NCBI RefSeq assembly: GCF_030295745.1 | Contig: NZ_AP027291.1 | Location: 5,084,001-5,148,000 of the forward strand | Reading direction: 5' to 3' | From: Mycolicibacterium sp. TUM20985 | GTDB lineage: Bacteria; Actinomycetota; Actinomycetes; Mycobacteriales; Mycobacteriaceae | Length of the DNA: 64,000 bases | Part shown: one piece after another, positions 35,897 to 46,402 of the stretch | Layout: every line of letters begins with the position of its first letter | Position numbering within the stretch: position 1 is the stretch's first letter | Notes under the pieces: generated by a model | The model's database searches: none | Told to the model about the DNA's origin: nothing | What the model saw: only the letters and a program-made list of their open reading frames with translations | Made by a program: the position numbers and the translations under genes

Positions 35897-36749
35897 AGCC
35901 GACTTGCGCGAAACTGTTGTAGCGCAAGCGCATCGGCAGCCGATCCCACGCCCAGTTGACCGGTCGCGACCGCCATGCCGCCGCAAATGTTTGATATGCC
36001 CGCTCTCGACGGTCGCTCCACGGCAGCCCGAGCAGGTCGCGGGCCCGTGGCGGCATGCCACCGGTGGTGATGAACGCGGCGAGCGGATTGAACAACGGAG
36101 ACAACAGCTTCCACGCCAACGGGGACACTCCCTTCGGACGCGGGAAGCCCTTGGTGACGTAGCCGACGCCGTACTTCGCCGTGGGGTGGGCGACCACGAT
36201 GTCGTTCATCATCTGATCCCAATACCGTTGGAAGCCCGCGTAATCGGTGGGCATCGGCCGCTCACTGACCCCGTAGCGGCGGTACCACGTCTTGGACTCC
36301 AGGTAGATCCGTTCCTTCTCGTCGTCGGTCAGCCGCTTGACGAACGTGTCGGCGAAGTACAACACCTGCTCGACGAACGTGGCGTGCGCCCAGAAGTACG
36401 TCTCGGGGTTCAGTGCGTGGTACTTGACCACCACCCCGTCCTGAGCGGGCATGTCGCCCTTGATGTCCCGATGGAAGTCCCGCACCCGGATGCCCTCGTC
36501 GGAGTCCTCGCCGCCGTACACCGTCATCATGATCGGCGGGATCGACCGCTTGACCCGGGCGGCGGTGTCGGAGAAGAACACCGAGTGGTCCAGCACGCCC
36601 TGCCCCAGCTCGGCCAGCATGTTCTGCAGCACGGCGGGTCGTGGACCGATCAGGTACATGCGGTTGTCCCCGAAGTATTTCCAGACCAGCGATCCGGGGC
36701 CGAGGGGGAGGGCGTCGGCGCGTTGCGGGTTCTCCGCCAAGTCGGTCAT
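35883..36749 (-). CDS. DUF2236 (MpaB/latex-clearing-like) oxygenase-family protein
   Basis: A 288-residue helical protein of the oxygenase MpaB/DUF2236 superfamily, which includes heme-b-dependent rubber oxygenases and mycophenolate-oxidising enzymes. Visible elements are the [21 protein letters not shown]-terminal region and [27 protein letters not shown] (conserved His/Asn/Glu) and [11 protein letters not shown]. It probably oxidises a hydrophobic substrate. The ATG at 36749 is immediately preceded by a TetR-like inverted repeat with no Shine-Dalgarno, so a leaderless transcript is likely. Cotranscribed with the TetR gene. Confidence 0.85.
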   Translation of the reverse strand: MTDLAENPQRADALPLGPGSLVWKYFGDNRMYLIGPRPAVLQNMLAELGQGVLDHSVFFSDTAARVKRSIPPIMMTVYGGEDSDEGIRVRDFHRDIKGDMPAQDGVVVKYHALNPETYFWAHATFVEQVLYFADTFVKRLTDDEKERIYLESKTWYRRYGVSERPMPTDYAGFQRYWDQMMNDIVVAHPTAKYGVGYVTKGFPRPKGVSPLAWKLLSPLFNPLAAFITTGGMPPRARDLLGLPWSDRRERAYQTFAAAWRSRPVNWAWDRLPMRLRYNSFAQVGYARG

Positions 36750-36765
36750 GTGACACAGTGTTACA
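36749..36765. promoter_or_regulatory. probable TetR operator directly upstream of the DUF2236-TetR operon
   Basis: On the minus strand TGTAACA-CTG-TGTCACA: arms match at six of seven positions around a 3-base centre, immediately abutting the ATG of the DUF2236 gene. Local AT-richness and lack of a ribosome-binding site suggest an operator overlapping a leaderless promoter. Confidence 0.55.
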
Positions 36766-36814
36766 GATTTCGCACTTTGTACCAACAGGCATGTGAGCAG
36801 GCTCACCCACTGCC

Positions 36815-37045
36815 TCAGCCGCGACGAAGCCCGGTGACCCCGAGGACGGCCAGGACACCAGCCACCGTGGCCAGCAGCACGGCCAACACGATCAGCGAGG
36901 GATCGTAGATCACCGTCGGCATGGCGGGTTCGGACGGAATGACCGGAGCGGCCAGCTCGGCGGACCGGGCCGCCAGCCAACTCACCGCGCAGCCGACCGC
37001 CGCCAGCACGGCCAGCACCAGCTCGACGACGGCGCGGGTCCTCAT
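36815..37045 (-). CDS. small two-helix membrane protein
   Basis: 76 residues. Two hydrophobic helices (about residues 7-27 and 50-71) are separated by an extracytoplasmic loop with the PVIPSEPAMPTVIYDPS segment. ATG at 37045 overlaps the stop of the DUF3093-like gene (ATGA). It is the last gene of the run of small membrane genes below hemB. Likely the counterpart of an unnamed membrane gene after hemB in M. tuberculosis (Rv0513/Rv0514 area). Function unknown. Confidence 0.65.
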   Translation of the reverse strand: MRTRAVVELVLAVLAAVGCAVSWLAARSAELAAPVIPSEPAMPTVIYDPSLIVLAVLLATVAGVLAVLGVTGLRRG

Positions 37046-37521
37046 CGCGCACGCTCCTCGACGACGGAGCCCAGCGCGATCCGCAGCTGGCGGTGCCTGC
37101 GCGCCCAGGCCTGCGCCCGACGACCGCTACTGAGCTTCAGACCGATTCCGGTACGGCCGCGTGGCACCCCGGTCAACTCCCCCAACGCCCGCGACGACTG
37201 CCATGTGGGGACCTCGGCGCCGTCGGCCTCGGGGTAGACCCTCTCGATCTCGGAGACGAGGATCGTCTCGGCGCCCTGGCGGAGATATTCCGGTGTCAGC
37301 TCGACCGACGTGTGGATGCGCGCGGCCTTGACCTGCAGGCCGAGGAATCCGGTGACCAGTATCAGGAAGACACCCGGCAATAGGGGCTGCCATCCGTAGC
37401 CCGACGACAGCTGGATCAGCATCATCGTCGTCGCGGACAACGGTCCGGCGAGCAACCACCACCACGTCGCTCCAGGCTCGCGGAACAGCACCGTCGGTTC
37501 CTCGGGCCGTGGTTCGGTCAC
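37042..37521 (-). CDS. DUF3093-like membrane protein
   Basis: 159 residues, GTG start at 37521 (GTGA overlap with the preceding gene). Two or three transmembrane helices at the N-terminus (about residues 18-60), then a soluble beta-rich domain with LTPEYLRQGAETILVSEI and RVYPEADGAE, resembling the small DUF3093 membrane-anchored beta-barrel-like family of actinobacteria. Function unknown. It sits in the hemB-distal operon; each gene overlaps the next. Confidence 0.6.
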   Translation of the reverse strand: MTEPRPEEPTVLFREPGATWWWLLAGPLSATTMMLIQLSSGYGWQPLLPGVFLILVTGFLGLQVKAARIHTSVELTPEYLRQGAETILVSEIERVYPEADGAEVPTWQSSRALGELTGVPRGRTGIGLKLSSGRRAQAWARRHRQLRIALGSVVEERAR

Positions 37522-37919
37522 GCCACCGCCCGAGCGTCGAACCATTGCTGGGACACCGCGCGCTGCGTCATCGCCGAACCCGTGATTAGCAGGATCATGA
37601 TCACCGCCACGATCAGGACGCCGAACACGGCGATCCCGCCGAGGACCAGCAGGACGGCGTAGTACGCCACCGTGGCTAGCGCGAGGCCCACCCCGGCGCT
37701 CGCGTAGCGCTTGAAACCGTTGCGGGCCCGCCCCGCGAGGTACCCCTGCCCGAGACCGACGAGGATCAGGATGATCCCGGCGACCTGAAAGAAGAGCGCG
37801 GTGCTGAAGGTGGCGATCAACATCCCGAAGGCCGCCGTCAGAATCGCCGCGGCCAACCAGCACCAGAAGGCGGCGGTGACGGTGCGGGGCCGACTGGCAG
37901 GCGCTGGGGAGTCCGGCAT
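37518..37919 (-). CDS. four-helix membrane protein
   Basis: 133 residues with four transmembrane helices (about residues 15-35, 40-62, 72-92, 97-118), a short cytoplasmic N-terminus (MPDSPAPASRPRTVTA) and a polar C-terminus (QQWFDARAVA). It lacks catalytic motifs. Overlaps the downstream DUF3093-like gene. No family name can be given; small four-helix proteins of this kind are frequent in mycobacteria. Its upstream neighbour is the DUF-type membrane gene next to hemB. Confidence 0.6.
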   Translation of the reverse strand: MPDSPAPASRPRTVTAAFWCWLAAAILTAAFGMLIATFSTALFFQVAGIILILVGLGQGYLAGRARNGFKRYASAGVGLALATVAYYAVLLVLGGIAVFGVLIVAVIMILLITGSAMTQRAVSQQWFDARAVA

Positions 37920-37943
37920 GGTCGGGTCAGCCTATCGTCCCGT

Positions 37944-38351
37944 TCAGCGCGTGAAGAAGGCGTGGGCATCCTTGCGATGCAGCAGGTAGATACCACCGGC
38001 GATGCACACCGACCCGATGATCGCGGTCACCGCGAAGAGGACCGCCGCCGCCGTCGGCCGCTCCACGCTGAACAGCGTGCTCAACGCGTACCCGATCGTC
38101 GCCGCACCCCCGCCCGTGAGCACGGTGCGGGTCCACCGGTAGCCCTGGCGCATCAGCAGCAGGAACGTCACCACGACCGAGACCACGACGACGAGGAAGA
38201 TCGACGACGCCCCGTACACCAGCGCCGCCGGACCCTTCACCGGTAGTGCCACCAGGTCGACGACGTAACCGGCCACCATCATCGGTAGCGCCACGACACA
38301 CAGCCAGAAGCCGGTGTCGACGTCCTCGGGGCGCGCGGCGGGTCCGGTCAC
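37944..38351 (-). CDS. four-helix membrane protein next to hemB
   Basis: 135 residues, GTG at 38351 overlapping the hemB stop (GTGA). Four transmembrane helices in two pairs, with the motif [20 protein letters not shown] between them; this resembles the small actinobacterial integral membrane proteins found beside hemB. Function unknown. Because it overlaps hemB it is probably expressed with the heme operon. Confidence 0.6.
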   Translation of the reverse strand: MTGPAARPEDVDTGFWLCVVALPMMVAGYVVDLVALPVKGPAALVYGASSIFLVVVVSVVVTFLLLMRQGYRWTRTVLTGGGAATIGYALSTLFSVERPTAAAVLFAVTAIIGSVCIAGGIYLLHRKDAHAFFTR

Positions 38352-39328
38352 GCCAACCAGTCGGCGACGTCGGCCGCCCAGTAGGACAACACGATGTCGG
38401 CACCGGCTCGCCGGATGCTGGTCAGCGTCTCCAACGCGACGGTTCGCAGATCGATCCAACCGTTCGCGGCGGCCGCGCTGATCATCGAGTACTCACCGGA
38501 AACCTGATATGCCGCAACGGGAACCGGTGAGATGTCGGCGGCGGCCCGCACCACGTCGAGGTACCCCATCGCCGGCTTGACCATGATGATGTCCGCGCCC
38601 TCGTCGATGTCGAGCTCGACCTCGTGCAGCGCCTCTCGCGCGTTGCCGGGGTTCTGCTGATAGGTCCGGCGGTCACCGTCGAGACTGGAGCCGACGGCCT
38701 CGCGGAACGGACCGTAGAAGCCGGAGGCGAACTTCGCCGCATACGCCAGGATCACCACGTCGGTGTGCCCGGCAGCGTCCAGTCCGTCCCTGATCGCCGC
38801 TACCTGACCGTCCATCATGCCGCTCGGACCCACCATGTGAGCGCCCGAATTAGCTTGTGCCACGGCGAGTTCGACGTAACGGGCATTCGTGGCGTCATTG
38901 TCGACCCTGCCGACCCGGTCCAAGACGCCGCAGTGGCCGTGGTCGGTGAACTCGTCGAGGCAGGTGTCGGCCATCAGCACCGTGTCGCCCCCGAGGTCCG
39001 ACGCCAGATCGCGCAGTCCCACGTTCAGGATGCCGCCCTCGGCCACCCCGGCCGAACCGGTCGCGTCCTTGTCCTGCTCGCGCGGAACGCCGAACAACAT
39101 GAGCCCGCCGACACCGGCCGCGACGGCGTCGGCGGCCGCCTTGCGCAGCGAATCACGGGTGTGCTGAACGACTCCCGGCATGGACTCGATCGGCCGCGGC
39201 TCGTCGATTCCATCGGCGAGGAACATCGGCAGCACCAGATGCCGTGGCTCCAGCGAGGTTTGGGCGACCAACCGACGCATGGCCGGGGTCGACCGCAGGC
39301 GCCTGGGTCGATGCCTGGGAAAGCTCAT
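38348..39328 (-). CDS. hemB: delta-aminolevulinic acid dehydratase (porphobilinogen synthase) HemB
   Basis: 326 residues (M. tuberculosis 329). TIM-barrel enzyme that condenses two aminolevulinate molecules to porphobilinogen. Active-site lysines lie in [13 protein letters not shown] and [10 protein letters not shown]; the metal-region [12 protein letters not shown] and signature [12 protein letters not shown] are present. Its ATG at 39328 is preceded by GGAACTTTCCCC. Last biosynthetic gene of the hemA-hemC-hemD-hemB operon; a 91-base gap separates it from hemD. Confidence 0.96.
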   Translation of the reverse strand: MSFPRHRPRRLRSTPAMRRLVAQTSLEPRHLVLPMFLADGIDEPRPIESMPGVVQHTRDSLRKAAADAVAAGVGGLMLFGVPREQDKDATGSAGVAEGGILNVGLRDLASDLGGDTVLMADTCLDEFTDHGHCGVLDRVGRVDNDATNARYVELAVAQANSGAHMVGPSGMMDGQVAAIRDGLDAAGHTDVVILAYAAKFASGFYGPFREAVGSSLDGDRRTYQQNPGNAREALHEVELDIDEGADIIMVKPAMGYLDVVRAAADISPVPVAAYQVSGEYSMISAAAANGWIDLRTVALETLTSIRRAGADIVLSYWAADVADWLA

Positions 39329-39419
39329 GGGGAAAGTTCCGTCACGTCGAAAGTACGGTTGATGCACGCATCGCCCGAGTAAGGCCGTAAACAACCGTAC
39401 TGTCGGCGAAGGTCCATGG

Positions 39420-41081
39420 TCAGCGGCGGCGACTCTTCTTGCGCGGCGGGGGCAGGGCGCCTTCCGCGCGAAGTCGAGCGGCGTGTTCGGCCAGTGCCTC
39501 GACCAGCGGACCCACGGCGGCCGTCTCCGGCTGCACGTCGACCCGAAGCCCGAATTCGGCTGCGGTCTCGGCAGTCTTGGGCCCGATGCACGCGACGATG
39601 GTCCGCGCATGCGGCTTGCCCGCGATGCCGACGAGGTTGCGGACGGTCGAGCTCGACGTGAAGCACACCGCGTCGAACCCGCCCGTCTTGATCATCTCGC
39701 GGGTCTGCGCCGGCGGCGGTGCCGCCCGCACCGTGCGGTAGGCGGTGACGTCCTCGATCTCCCAACCGCGTTCCCGCAGGCCCTCGGCCAGAGTTTCGGT
39801 GGCGATGTCGGCGCGGGGCAGCAGCACCCGGTTCACCGGATCGAAGATGTCGTCGTACGGCGGGAACTCGTCGAGCAGACCGAGCGAGCTCTGCTCACCC
39901 GACGGCACCAGTTCGGGGTTGATGCCGAACGCCCGGACCCGGTCCGCGGTCGCCTGGCCGACGCACGCGATCTTCACGCCGGAGAACGCCCGCGCGTCGA
40001 GCCCGAACTCGTTGAACTTCTCCCACACCGCACGCACTGCGTTGGTGGAGGTGAACACCACCCACTGGAAGCGACCATCGACCAGACCCTTGACCGCGCG
40101 CTCCATCTGGGCGGGGCTGCGGGGCGGTTCGACCGCGATGGTCGGAACCTCGATCGGGGAGGCGCCGTGGGAGATCAACCGGTCGCTCATCTCGCCGGCC
40201 TGATCCTTGGTGCGCGGCACCAGGACCGTCCAGCCGTAGAGCGCCCGGCTCTCCCACCAGTTGAGCTTGGCGCGGTTGGAGACGGTCTTGCCGATGGTCA
40301 CGACCAACGGACCGACCAGCGGTCCGGCGGCCAGCCCCTCGGAGCCGGAGGCGGCCAGCGTGGCCTTGTCGAGCAGGCCCGCCAGCGTGGTCTCCACCGA
40401 ACGCTGCTGGCACGTCGTGCCGTTGGCGGTGACGACGCACGGCGTCGACTCGGTGAGCCCGTATTCGATCAGCGTGCGCGCGGCATCGGGAAGATGGGTT
40501 GCCGTGGCGTGCAGGATCAGTGGGCCGGGAGCGGCGGCCAGCGCAGCCCAGTCCACGTCGCCGCGGACATCGGCGACGGTGTGCGACGAGCCGAGGGGCA
40601 GTCCTGCGTAGGTCGGTACCGCGGTCGCGGGAGCGAGTCCCGGCACGATCTCGAAATGGGCCTGCGTGCGGGCCAGCACGCTCACCTCGGTGATGACGGA
40701 GTCGACCGACAGCGGGTCACCGGCCACCAGCCGCACCACGTCGGCGCCGGTGCGCGCCTCGTGCAGCAGCAGCTTGGCCACCTCGGTCGGATCGCCCAGT
40801 GCGGGACGAACGTCCGCGCCGCCGGGGAGGGTCGTCGCGGCCGGCGTCTCCGCCGGTGTCGCGTCGTCGTTCTGTGGCGCCGCCTCGGCAGGACCCGACG
40901 TGGGCGGCAGCTCGGAGCCAACTATGGCGAGCACCGCCTCGGGTACGTCAGGGTCCGTGAAGACCAGTGCCGCGTTGGCCAGGACCGTGCGCGCCCTCGT
41001 CGTCAGCAGGCCCGGATCACCGGGGCCCGAACCGACGAACGTAATGCGGCCGGGCTTGCTCTTGCGCCCTCGGGTCGTCAT
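39420..41081 (-). CDS. hemD: uroporphyrinogen-III synthase fused to a methyltransferase-like domain (HemD/CysG-type, Rv0511)
   Basis: 553 residues (M. tuberculosis about 565). The N-terminal half (to about residue 270) has the SUMT/tetrapyrrole methylase fold: [18 protein letters not shown] and [14 protein letters not shown]. The C-terminal half is uroporphyrinogen-III synthase (HemD): [32 protein letters not shown] and [11 protein letters not shown]. It closes hydroxymethylbilane to uroporphyrinogen III; the methylase half may branch to siroheme/B12, or may have lost activity. Ends with a Lys/Arg-rich tail. Confidence 0.92.
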   Translation of the reverse strand: MTTRGRKSKPGRITFVGSGPGDPGLLTTRARTVLANAALVFTDPDVPEAVLAIVGSELPPTSGPAEAAPQNDDATPAETPAATTLPGGADVRPALGDPTEVAKLLLHEARTGADVVRLVAGDPLSVDSVITEVSVLARTQAHFEIVPGLAPATAVPTYAGLPLGSSHTVADVRGDVDWAALAAAPGPLILHATATHLPDAARTLIEYGLTESTPCVVTANGTTCQQRSVETTLAGLLDKATLAASGSEGLAAGPLVGPLVVTIGKTVSNRAKLNWWESRALYGWTVLVPRTKDQAGEMSDRLISHGASPIEVPTIAVEPPRSPAQMERAVKGLVDGRFQWVVFTSTNAVRAVWEKFNEFGLDARAFSGVKIACVGQATADRVRAFGINPELVPSGEQSSLGLLDEFPPYDDIFDPVNRVLLPRADIATETLAEGLRERGWEIEDVTAYRTVRAAPPPAQTREMIKTGGFDAVCFTSSSTVRNLVGIAGKPHARTIVACIGPKTAETAAEFGLRVDVQPETAAVGPLVEALAEHAARLRAEGALPPPRKKSRRR

Positions 41082-41084
41082 CCT

Positions 41085-42068
41085 TCACTCCCGCTCTGTC
41101 GTCCGCTGATCCAACAACTCCCGTGCTCCCAGGTCGAACAACTCCGCGGCGACCGAGAGACCAAGCTCCCGGGCCCGTTCGGGCTTCCCGATCCCGGACG
41201 CACGGATCACGTCGGATCCGTCCAGCGTCGCCACGCAGCCGCGTAACGACAGCTCCTCGAAGAGGTTGCCCTCCTCGTCGATGGACTCGACCACTTCCGC
41301 GATCGCACCCACCGGCGCGGAACACCCCGCCTCGAGCTCGGCGAGCAGGACTCGCTCCGCGGTGATTGCGACGCGCGTGTCGGAATGGTCCATCTCCGCC
41401 AGCAGCGCAACGAGCTCCGCGTCACCCGCGCGACACTCCACCGCGAGCGCTCCCTGAGCCGGCGCTGGCAACATCTGCACCGGTTCCAGAGTCTCGGTGA
41501 CGACATCTTGCCGTCCGATGCGGACCAGTCCCGCCCGGGCGACGACGACGCCGTCGAAATCACCGTTGCTTACCCTGTTCAACCTGGTGTCTAGGTTGCC
41601 TCTTAGGGGGCGAATTTCCAAACCGAGACCCAGTGCTCTAAGCTGCGCCGTCCGCCGCGGGCTCGACGTACCGATCACCGAACCGGCTGGCAACTCTCCG
41701 AGGACCAGTCCGTCGCGCGCCACCAAGGCGTCCCTGGCGTCCTCGCGAGGCGGGATGGCGGCGATGACGAACCTGGCGTCGGCCGCGGTGGGCAAATCCT
41801 TGTACGAGTGCACCGCCACGTCGACGGTGCCGTCGGCGACCGCTTCCCTCAGGGCCGCGGTGAACACTCCGACGCCGATGTCGGGGATGGGTTGATGCGA
41901 GCGGTCCCCGGCGGTCAAGACGATGACGAGTTCGGCCGCATGCCCCCTGGCCACCAGAGCGTCTCTGATGAGACCGGCCTGAGTGGTAGCCAACAGGCTG
42001 CCTCTGGTGCCGATGCGGATCGCCGTATCGCGCGAAGATGCCAAGTGCTTACTCGGCCTTGCCAACAT
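41085..42068 (-). CDS. hemC: porphobilinogen deaminase HemC
   Basis: 327 residues from the start at 42068. Conserved [47 protein letters not shown] and the dipyrromethane-cofactor attachment Cys249 in [11 protein letters not shown]. It polymerises four porphobilinogens into hydroxymethylbilane. The start overlaps the hemA stop by 20 bases; the N-terminal [16 protein letters not shown] extension ahead of the conserved IRIGTRG is slightly longer than in M. tuberculosis, so an internal start at the ATA/GTG region is possible. Four bases separate its stop from hemD. Confidence 0.95.
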   Translation of the reverse strand: MLARPSKHLASSRDTAIRIGTRGSLLATTQAGLIRDALVARGHAAELVIVLTAGDRSHQPIPDIGVGVFTAALREAVADGTVDVAVHSYKDLPTAADARFVIAAIPPREDARDALVARDGLVLGELPAGSVIGTSSPRRTAQLRALGLGLEIRPLRGNLDTRLNRVSNGDFDGVVVARAGLVRIGRQDVVTETLEPVQMLPAPAQGALAVECRAGDAELVALLAEMDHSDTRVAITAERVLLAELEAGCSAPVGAIAEVVESIDEEGNLFEELSLRGCVATLDGSDVIRASGIGKPERARELGLSVAAELFDLGARELLDQRTTERE

Positions 42069-43422
42069 CGAGCCGAGACTCCATTGCCACTAGATTCGTT
42101 GCGAGGAGGGGTAATTCGCCACCGGAAACCGCGTCGACGGCCTGCGGGTCGAGCTCGAACAGCTCGCGGAGCGCCTCGGCGTAGCTGTCGCCCCCCGGTG
42201 CACTGGCCAGTTGCTTGACGCGGACCGTCGGGGCGTGCAGGAGCTTGTCGACGACGCGGCGAACGGTCCGGGCGACCTCGTCGCGGTGGGTGGCCTCGAG
42301 CCCCGGCAACCGGTTGTCCAGGCGGAGCAGCTCGGCTTCGACGACGTCGGCGGCGCGTTGGCGCAGCGCGGTGACGGTCGGCGTGACCTCGGCCATCCGT
42401 TGGCCGACAAGGTAGTTGGCAACCTCGGCGGCGACGATCGCGCGCGCCTCCTCGGCGTCCGAGGCAGCCGCCCGGGCGGCCGGTTCGCGCTGAATGCGCT
42501 CCATGTCGACGACGTAGACGCCGGGCAGACCGGCGATGGCCGGGTCGACGTCGCGGGGCATGCCGAGATCGCACACCACCAACTGCTTGGGTTCCTGGCC
42601 GTGCGCAAGACCTTGGTGTACGTCGGCGAGGGAGACCACGGGGCGCACGGCCCCGGTACAAGAAACGACGACGTCGGCATCGGCAAGGACGGCCGGGATG
42701 TGGTCGAACGGGAACGCCTTCGCATCGACGCCCTGGGCCTTCAGGTTCTGGACGAGGCGCTCGGCGCGCGGCAGCGAGCGGTTCACGACGTGCACCCGGC
42801 CGATCCCGGCCCGCATCAGATGTGCGGCCGCCAGGGAGCCCATCGACCCGGCACCGATCACGGCGGCGGACCGCCCGGCCAGCCCGCCGGACAGCTTCCG
42901 GTCCGCCATGTCCAGTGCCACCGACACCACCGAGGCGCCCGCGGCATCGATCCCGGTCTCCGCGTGCACCCGCTTGCCGACGGAGAGCGCGCGCTGGGCC
43001 AGTTCGTGCAGCGTGCGTCCGACGGTCTGATTGGCTTCGGCCAAGGCGTACGAGCGGCGGACCTGACCAAGCACCTGCTGCTCGCCGATCACCGCCGAGT
43101 CCAGGCCGCTGGTGACCGCGAACAGGTGCTCGACGGCGGCCTCGGCGTAGCGGACGTAGGCGTACTTGGTGAGATCGTTCAGCGACATGCCGGAGTGTTC
43201 GGACAGCACCTGACCGATCACGGACAGCCCGCCGTGGAACGCCTCGACGACGGCATAGATCTCAACGCGGTTGCAGGTCGACAGGACCATGGCCTCGGTG
43301 ACGAGGGAAGATTGCAGCAATTGCTCGACGACCTTCGCCTGGTCGGCATCGTCGAAGCTCAGCCGTTCCAGCACGGACACCGGGGCGCTGCGATGCGAAA
43401 CCCCGAACAGAAGAACGCTCAT
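42049..43422 (-). CDS. hemA: glutamyl-tRNA reductase HemA
   Basis: 457 residues. N-terminal catalytic domain with the nucleophile Cys50 in [16 protein letters not shown]-binding [18 protein letters not shown]-terminal helical dimerisation domain. It reduces glutamyl-tRNA to glutamate-1-semialdehyde, the substrate of HemL (26-27 kb), starting tetrapyrrole synthesis by the C5 route. First gene of the hemACDB operon. A short spacer upstream separates it from the glutaredoxin-like gene. Confidence 0.97.
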   Translation of the reverse strand: MSVLLFGVSHRSAPVSVLERLSFDDADQAKVVEQLLQSSLVTEAMVLSTCNRVEIYAVVEAFHGGLSVIGQVLSEHSGMSLNDLTKYAYVRYAEAAVEHLFAVTSGLDSAVIGEQQVLGQVRRSYALAEANQTVGRTLHELAQRALSVGKRVHAETGIDAAGASVVSVALDMADRKLSGGLAGRSAAVIGAGSMGSLAAAHLMRAGIGRVHVVNRSLPRAERLVQNLKAQGVDAKAFPFDHIPAVLADADVVVSCTGAVRPVVSLADVHQGLAHGQEPKQLVVCDLGMPRDVDPAIAGLPGVYVVDMERIQREPAARAAASDAEEARAIVAAEVANYLVGQRMAEVTPTVTALRQRAADVVEAELLRLDNRLPGLEATHRDEVARTVRRVVDKLLHAPTVRVKQLASAPGGDSYAEALRELFELDPQAVDAVSGGELPLLATNLVAMESRLDVGKAE

Positions 43423-43486
43423 GGCCTCGTCACCACGATTTCAAGATAGTCGCCGATCAGGCCGCCGACCAAATTAGCGGTGAGGG

Positions 43487-43759
43487 TCACTCCCTCGTGA
43501 GATCCTCGCGCAGCCGTGCCTCGTCGACCTCCCAGTAGCCATGTTGAACGCCGTCGAGCAGCACGACCGGAAGAAGGTCGCCATACTCGGCGCGCAGCGA
43601 TCGATCTCCGGCTGCCGCAGCGGCGTCGACGTCCACGGCCGACCACGCGAACCCGAGTTCGTCGGCGAGACCGGCGAGCACCGTGGCGGCCTTCTCGCAG
43701 AGGCTGCAACCGGCGCGGGTCAGCAACTCCACGGTGTGCCGGTTTCGGACATGGTCCAC
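43487..43759 (-). CDS. glutaredoxin-like CxxC protein (Rv0508 homologue)
   Basis: 90 residues from GTG 43759: a thioredoxin-fold protein with the redox pair CSLC in LLTRAGCSLCEKAA, the cis-Pro region LLPVVLLDGV and YWEVDEARLREDL. About the length of Rv0508 (97). It probably cycles a disulfide in the cytoplasm; mycobacteria use mycothiol, so it may be a mycoredoxin-like or DUF836-type protein. A TTG at 43792 would lengthen it by 11 residues. It precedes hemA by 64 bases, and is divergent from the HAD phosphatase with 35 bases between starts. Confidence 0.82.
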   Translation of the reverse strand: MDHVRNRHTVELLTRAGCSLCEKAATVLAGLADELGFAWSAVDVDAAAAAGDRSLRAEYGDLLPVVLLDGVQHGYWEVDEARLREDLTRE

Positions 43760-43794
43760 GGCTGCAGAGTATCCCCGTGGCCTAAGGTTCAAGG

Positions 43795-44694
43795 GTGTCC
43801 GAGTCAGGGGCTGAGGCCGAGCTGGGCGCCGATCTCGAGGCCGGCCGCCGGATCGGCGACGAAGCCGACGCGATCGATCACATCATCGCCGACGACGCGT
43901 CCAAGACCGATCCTCCGCCGCCCGACCTGACGGCCGCCGCCTTCTTCGACGTCGACAACACCCTGGTGCAGGGCTCGTCGCTGGTGCACTTCGCCCGCGG
44001 ACTGGCGGCACGCAACTACTTCACCTACGGCGATCTCGTCCGATTTGGCTACGCGCAAGCCAAGTTTCAGCTCACCGGCAAGGAGAACAGCGACGACGTG
44101 GCCGCTGGACGCACCAAGGCCCTGGCGTTCATCGAGGGTCGCCGGACGTCGGAACTGTTCGAGGTCGGCGAGGAGATCTATGACGAGATCATCGCCGACA
44201 AGATCTGGCAGGGCACGCGAGCGCTGGCCGAGATGCACCTGGAGGCGGGTCAGCAGGTTTGGCTCGTCACGGCGACGCCTTATGAGTTGGCCGCCACGAT
44301 CGCCCGCAAGCTCGGTCTGACGGGCGCTCTGGGCACGGTCGCCGAATCGGTGGACGGCGTGTTCACCGGCCGGCTGGTCGGCGAGATCCTGCACGGCGCG
44401 GGCAAGGCGCACGCCGTCAGGTCGCTGGCCATTCGCCAAGGGCTCAACCTGCGGCGTTGCACCGCGTATTCGGACAGCATCAACGACGTTCCCATGCTGT
44501 CGCTGGTGGGCACGGCGGTCGCCATCAACCCCGACGCGGCCCTCCGCGACCTGGCCCGAAAGCGAGGCTGGGAGATCCGCGACTTCCGCACCGCCCGCAA
44601 GGCCGCCCGCATCGGAGTCCCGTCGGCGCTCGCGCTCGGCGCGGCGGGCGGCGCGCTGGCCGCGGTGGTGTCCCGTCGAGGGCATGGCGGCTGA
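43795..44694 (+). CDS. HAD-IB family phosphatase (SerB1/Rv0505c homologue)
   Basis: 299 residues, GTG start. HAD motif [17 protein letters not shown], motif [15 protein letters not shown], motif [18 protein letters not shown] with Asp pair. After a hydrophilic N-terminus (about 40 residues) a cap and core follow, and a hydrophobic helix near the C-terminus ([16 protein letters not shown]) could anchor it to the membrane. M. tuberculosis annotates it as phosphoserine phosphatase SerB1, but the HAD-IB subfamily also includes phosphatidylglycerol-phosphate-like enzymes. Function is therefore not settled. Confidence 0.84.
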   Translation: MSESGAEAELGADLEAGRRIGDEADAIDHIIADDASKTDPPPPDLTAAAFFDVDNTLVQGSSLVHFARGLAARNYFTYGDLVRFGYAQAKFQLTGKENSDDVAAGRTKALAFIEGRRTSELFEVGEEIYDEIIADKIWQGTRALAEMHLEAGQQVWLVTATPYELAATIARKLGLTGALGTVAESVDGVFTGRLVGEILHGAGKAHAVRSLAIRQGLNLRRCTAYSDSINDVPMLSLVGTAVAINPDAALRDLARKRGWEIRDFRTARKAARIGVPSALALGAAGGALAAVVSRRGHGG

Positions 44695-44758
44695 GCGGTC
44701 GCTGATAGGCTCGTCGCCGCTGGACCAGGAGCACTGAGCGGGGAGCACGTCTGTAGAA

Positions 44759-45301
44759 ATGAGCATCGCCGAAGAGATCATCGGTACCCACTACCGGTAT
44801 CCCGATTACTTCCTGGTCGACCGCGAGAAGGTGCGCGAGTTCGCCCGCGCGGTGAAGGACGAGCACCCCGCGCACTACGACGAAGCCGCGGCCGCGGAGT
44901 GCGGCCAGGACGCGCTGATCGCGTCGTTGACTTTCGTCGCCGTCGCCGGTCGGCGGGTGCAGGCCGAGATCTTCAACCAGTTCGACGTGCCGATCAACAT
45001 GGAGCGGGTGCTGCACCGCGATCAGAAACTGGTCTTCCATCGTCCGATCGTGGTCGGCGACAAGCTGTGGTTCGACTCGTATCTCGACTCGGTGATCGAG
45101 TCACACGGCGCAGTCATCACCGAGATCCGCGGCGAGGTGACCGACGATGACGGCAACCCCGTCCTGACCAGCACGGTGACGCTGTTCGGCGAGTCGAGCA
45201 GCGCCGAGGAGAATGCCGAGGTGACGGCTCAGATCGCAGCCGGACGTGACGCGGCGATGAAGAGAATGATCGCCGGCCAGAACTCGGCAGCCGCCAAGTA
45301 G
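44759..45301 (+). CDS. MaoC/FAS1-like dehydratase domain protein (Rv0504c homologue)
   Basis: 180 residues of the hot-dog fold. [21 protein letters not shown] and [12 protein letters not shown] (the usual conserved Asp/His region of MaoC-like hydratases sits near this point), [16 protein letters not shown], and [13 protein letters not shown]. Relatives are the N-terminal domain of (3R)-hydroxyacyl-ACP dehydratase subunits such as HadA/HadC in mycolic acid elongation. The orthologue Rv0504c is beside cmaA2 in M. tuberculosis; that gene is absent here. It ends where the convergent acyltransferase ends. Confidence 0.82.
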   Translation: MSIAEEIIGTHYRYPDYFLVDREKVREFARAVKDEHPAHYDEAAAAECGQDALIASLTFVAVAGRRVQAEIFNQFDVPINMERVLHRDQKLVFHRPIVVGDKLWFDSYLDSVIESHGAVITEIRGEVTDDDGNPVLTSTVTLFGESSSAEENAEVTAQIAAGRDAAMKRMIAGQNSAAAK

Positions 45302-46369
45302 CTAGCCCAGGAACGGATTGCGCCGGTTGGCGAGCAACTGGTACAGCGTCTGCTGAATGGTCTCGCGCACCTGGTCGGTCAGTTCGAAGGTGATCATCGG
45401 ATCGTCGGCCGCCGACTCGTCGTACTCGTCCGTGGCGATCGGCTCGCCGAACTGGATGTGCCACTTCGACGGCAGCGGCACCAGCCCGAGCGGTCCCGCC
45501 ATCGGGAACAGGGGCGTCAGGGGAAAGTACGGCAGACCCATCAGCCGCGCGAGCAGTTTCACGTCGGCGAGCATCGGATAGATCTCCTCGGACCCGACGA
45601 TCGAGCACGGCACGATGGGGGCCTTCGCCCGCAGCGCGGCGCCCACGAACCCGCCGCGCCCGAAGCGCTGCAGCTTGTAGCGGTCCCGAAAGTTCTTGCC
45701 CAATCCCTTGTAACCCTCGGGGAACACCGCGGTGAGTTCACCCGCGGCGAGAAGTCGATGGGCGTCGGCCGTGCACGCCATGGTGTGCCCCGCCTTGCGT
45801 GCGGCCTGGCCGACGAACGGCATGTCGAACACCATGTCGGCTGCCAGCAGGCGCAGATCGCGCTGCGCCGGATGGTTGTCGTGGACGGCGACCTGGGTCA
45901 TCAGCCCGTCCAGGGGCAGGACGCCTGCGTGGTTGGCGACGATCAGCGCCGCGCCGCTCTCCGGCAGGTGCTCGATACCGCTGACCTCGACCCGGAACCA
46001 GTTCCGGAAGAGCCCTCTCAGCAAGGGCAGGAAGACAGCCTCATTGAGGTGCTTGTCGAAGCCGAACTCGTCGACTGTGTAGTCGCCCGACATCCGCTTG
46101 CGGACGAACTCGGCGGCCGCGGCGATGCTCTGAGACAGTTCATTCGCGCCCGCACCGTCATCGGCCGCGGCCCCTGCGGCACTGCGCCGGTCGTCGATCT
46201 CACGGATGACGGCCGCCAGCTCGTCGGCGGATGCACGCGTCCCGGGATCCTGGAGGAGGGACGGATGCCGACGTGCGCCATCGGCGCGCGCCGCAGCCCG
46301 TCTCTGAGCCGACGTGCGGCCCGAATTGGAATGCAGCGGAATGACTTTAGCCCTTGACTCACCCGGCAC
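45302..46369 (-). CDS. lysophospholipid acyltransferase-like protein (Rv0502 homologue)
   Basis: About 355 residues from GTG 46369. The N-terminal 100 residues are basic and disordered (VIPLHSNSGRTSAQRRAAARA). The PlsC-type domain has VANHAGVLPLDGL, where the His and Asp are separated by six residues rather than the usual four, and VFPEGYKGLGK (block III). It probably acylates a phospholipid or glycolipid precursor. The start at 46393 is possible; GTG at 46369 begins the conserved region. Immediately downstream of the epimerase on the same strand. Confidence 0.82.
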   Translation of the reverse strand: MPGESRAKVIPLHSNSGRTSAQRRAAARADGARRHPSLLQDPGTRASADELAAVIREIDDRRSAAGAAADDGAGANELSQSIAAAAEFVRKRMSGDYTVDEFGFDKHLNEAVFLPLLRGLFRNWFRVEVSGIEHLPESGAALIVANHAGVLPLDGLMTQVAVHDNHPAQRDLRLLAADMVFDMPFVGQAARKAGHTMACTADAHRLLAAGELTAVFPEGYKGLGKNFRDRYKLQRFGRGGFVGAALRAKAPIVPCSIVGSEEIYPMLADVKLLARLMGLPYFPLTPLFPMAGPLGLVPLPSKWHIQFGEPIATDEYDESAADDPMITFELTDQVRETIQQTLYQLLANRRNPFLG

Positions 46370-46402
46370 TTCGCTACCTTCTCCCCGCCCCAAAGGACAA
46401 GA

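Noticed and set aside
39420-41081. Frameshifted fusion of two genes in hemD
   Set aside because: The frame is uninterrupted and the same two-domain layout is known from M. tuberculosis Rv0511, so it is a natural fusion.
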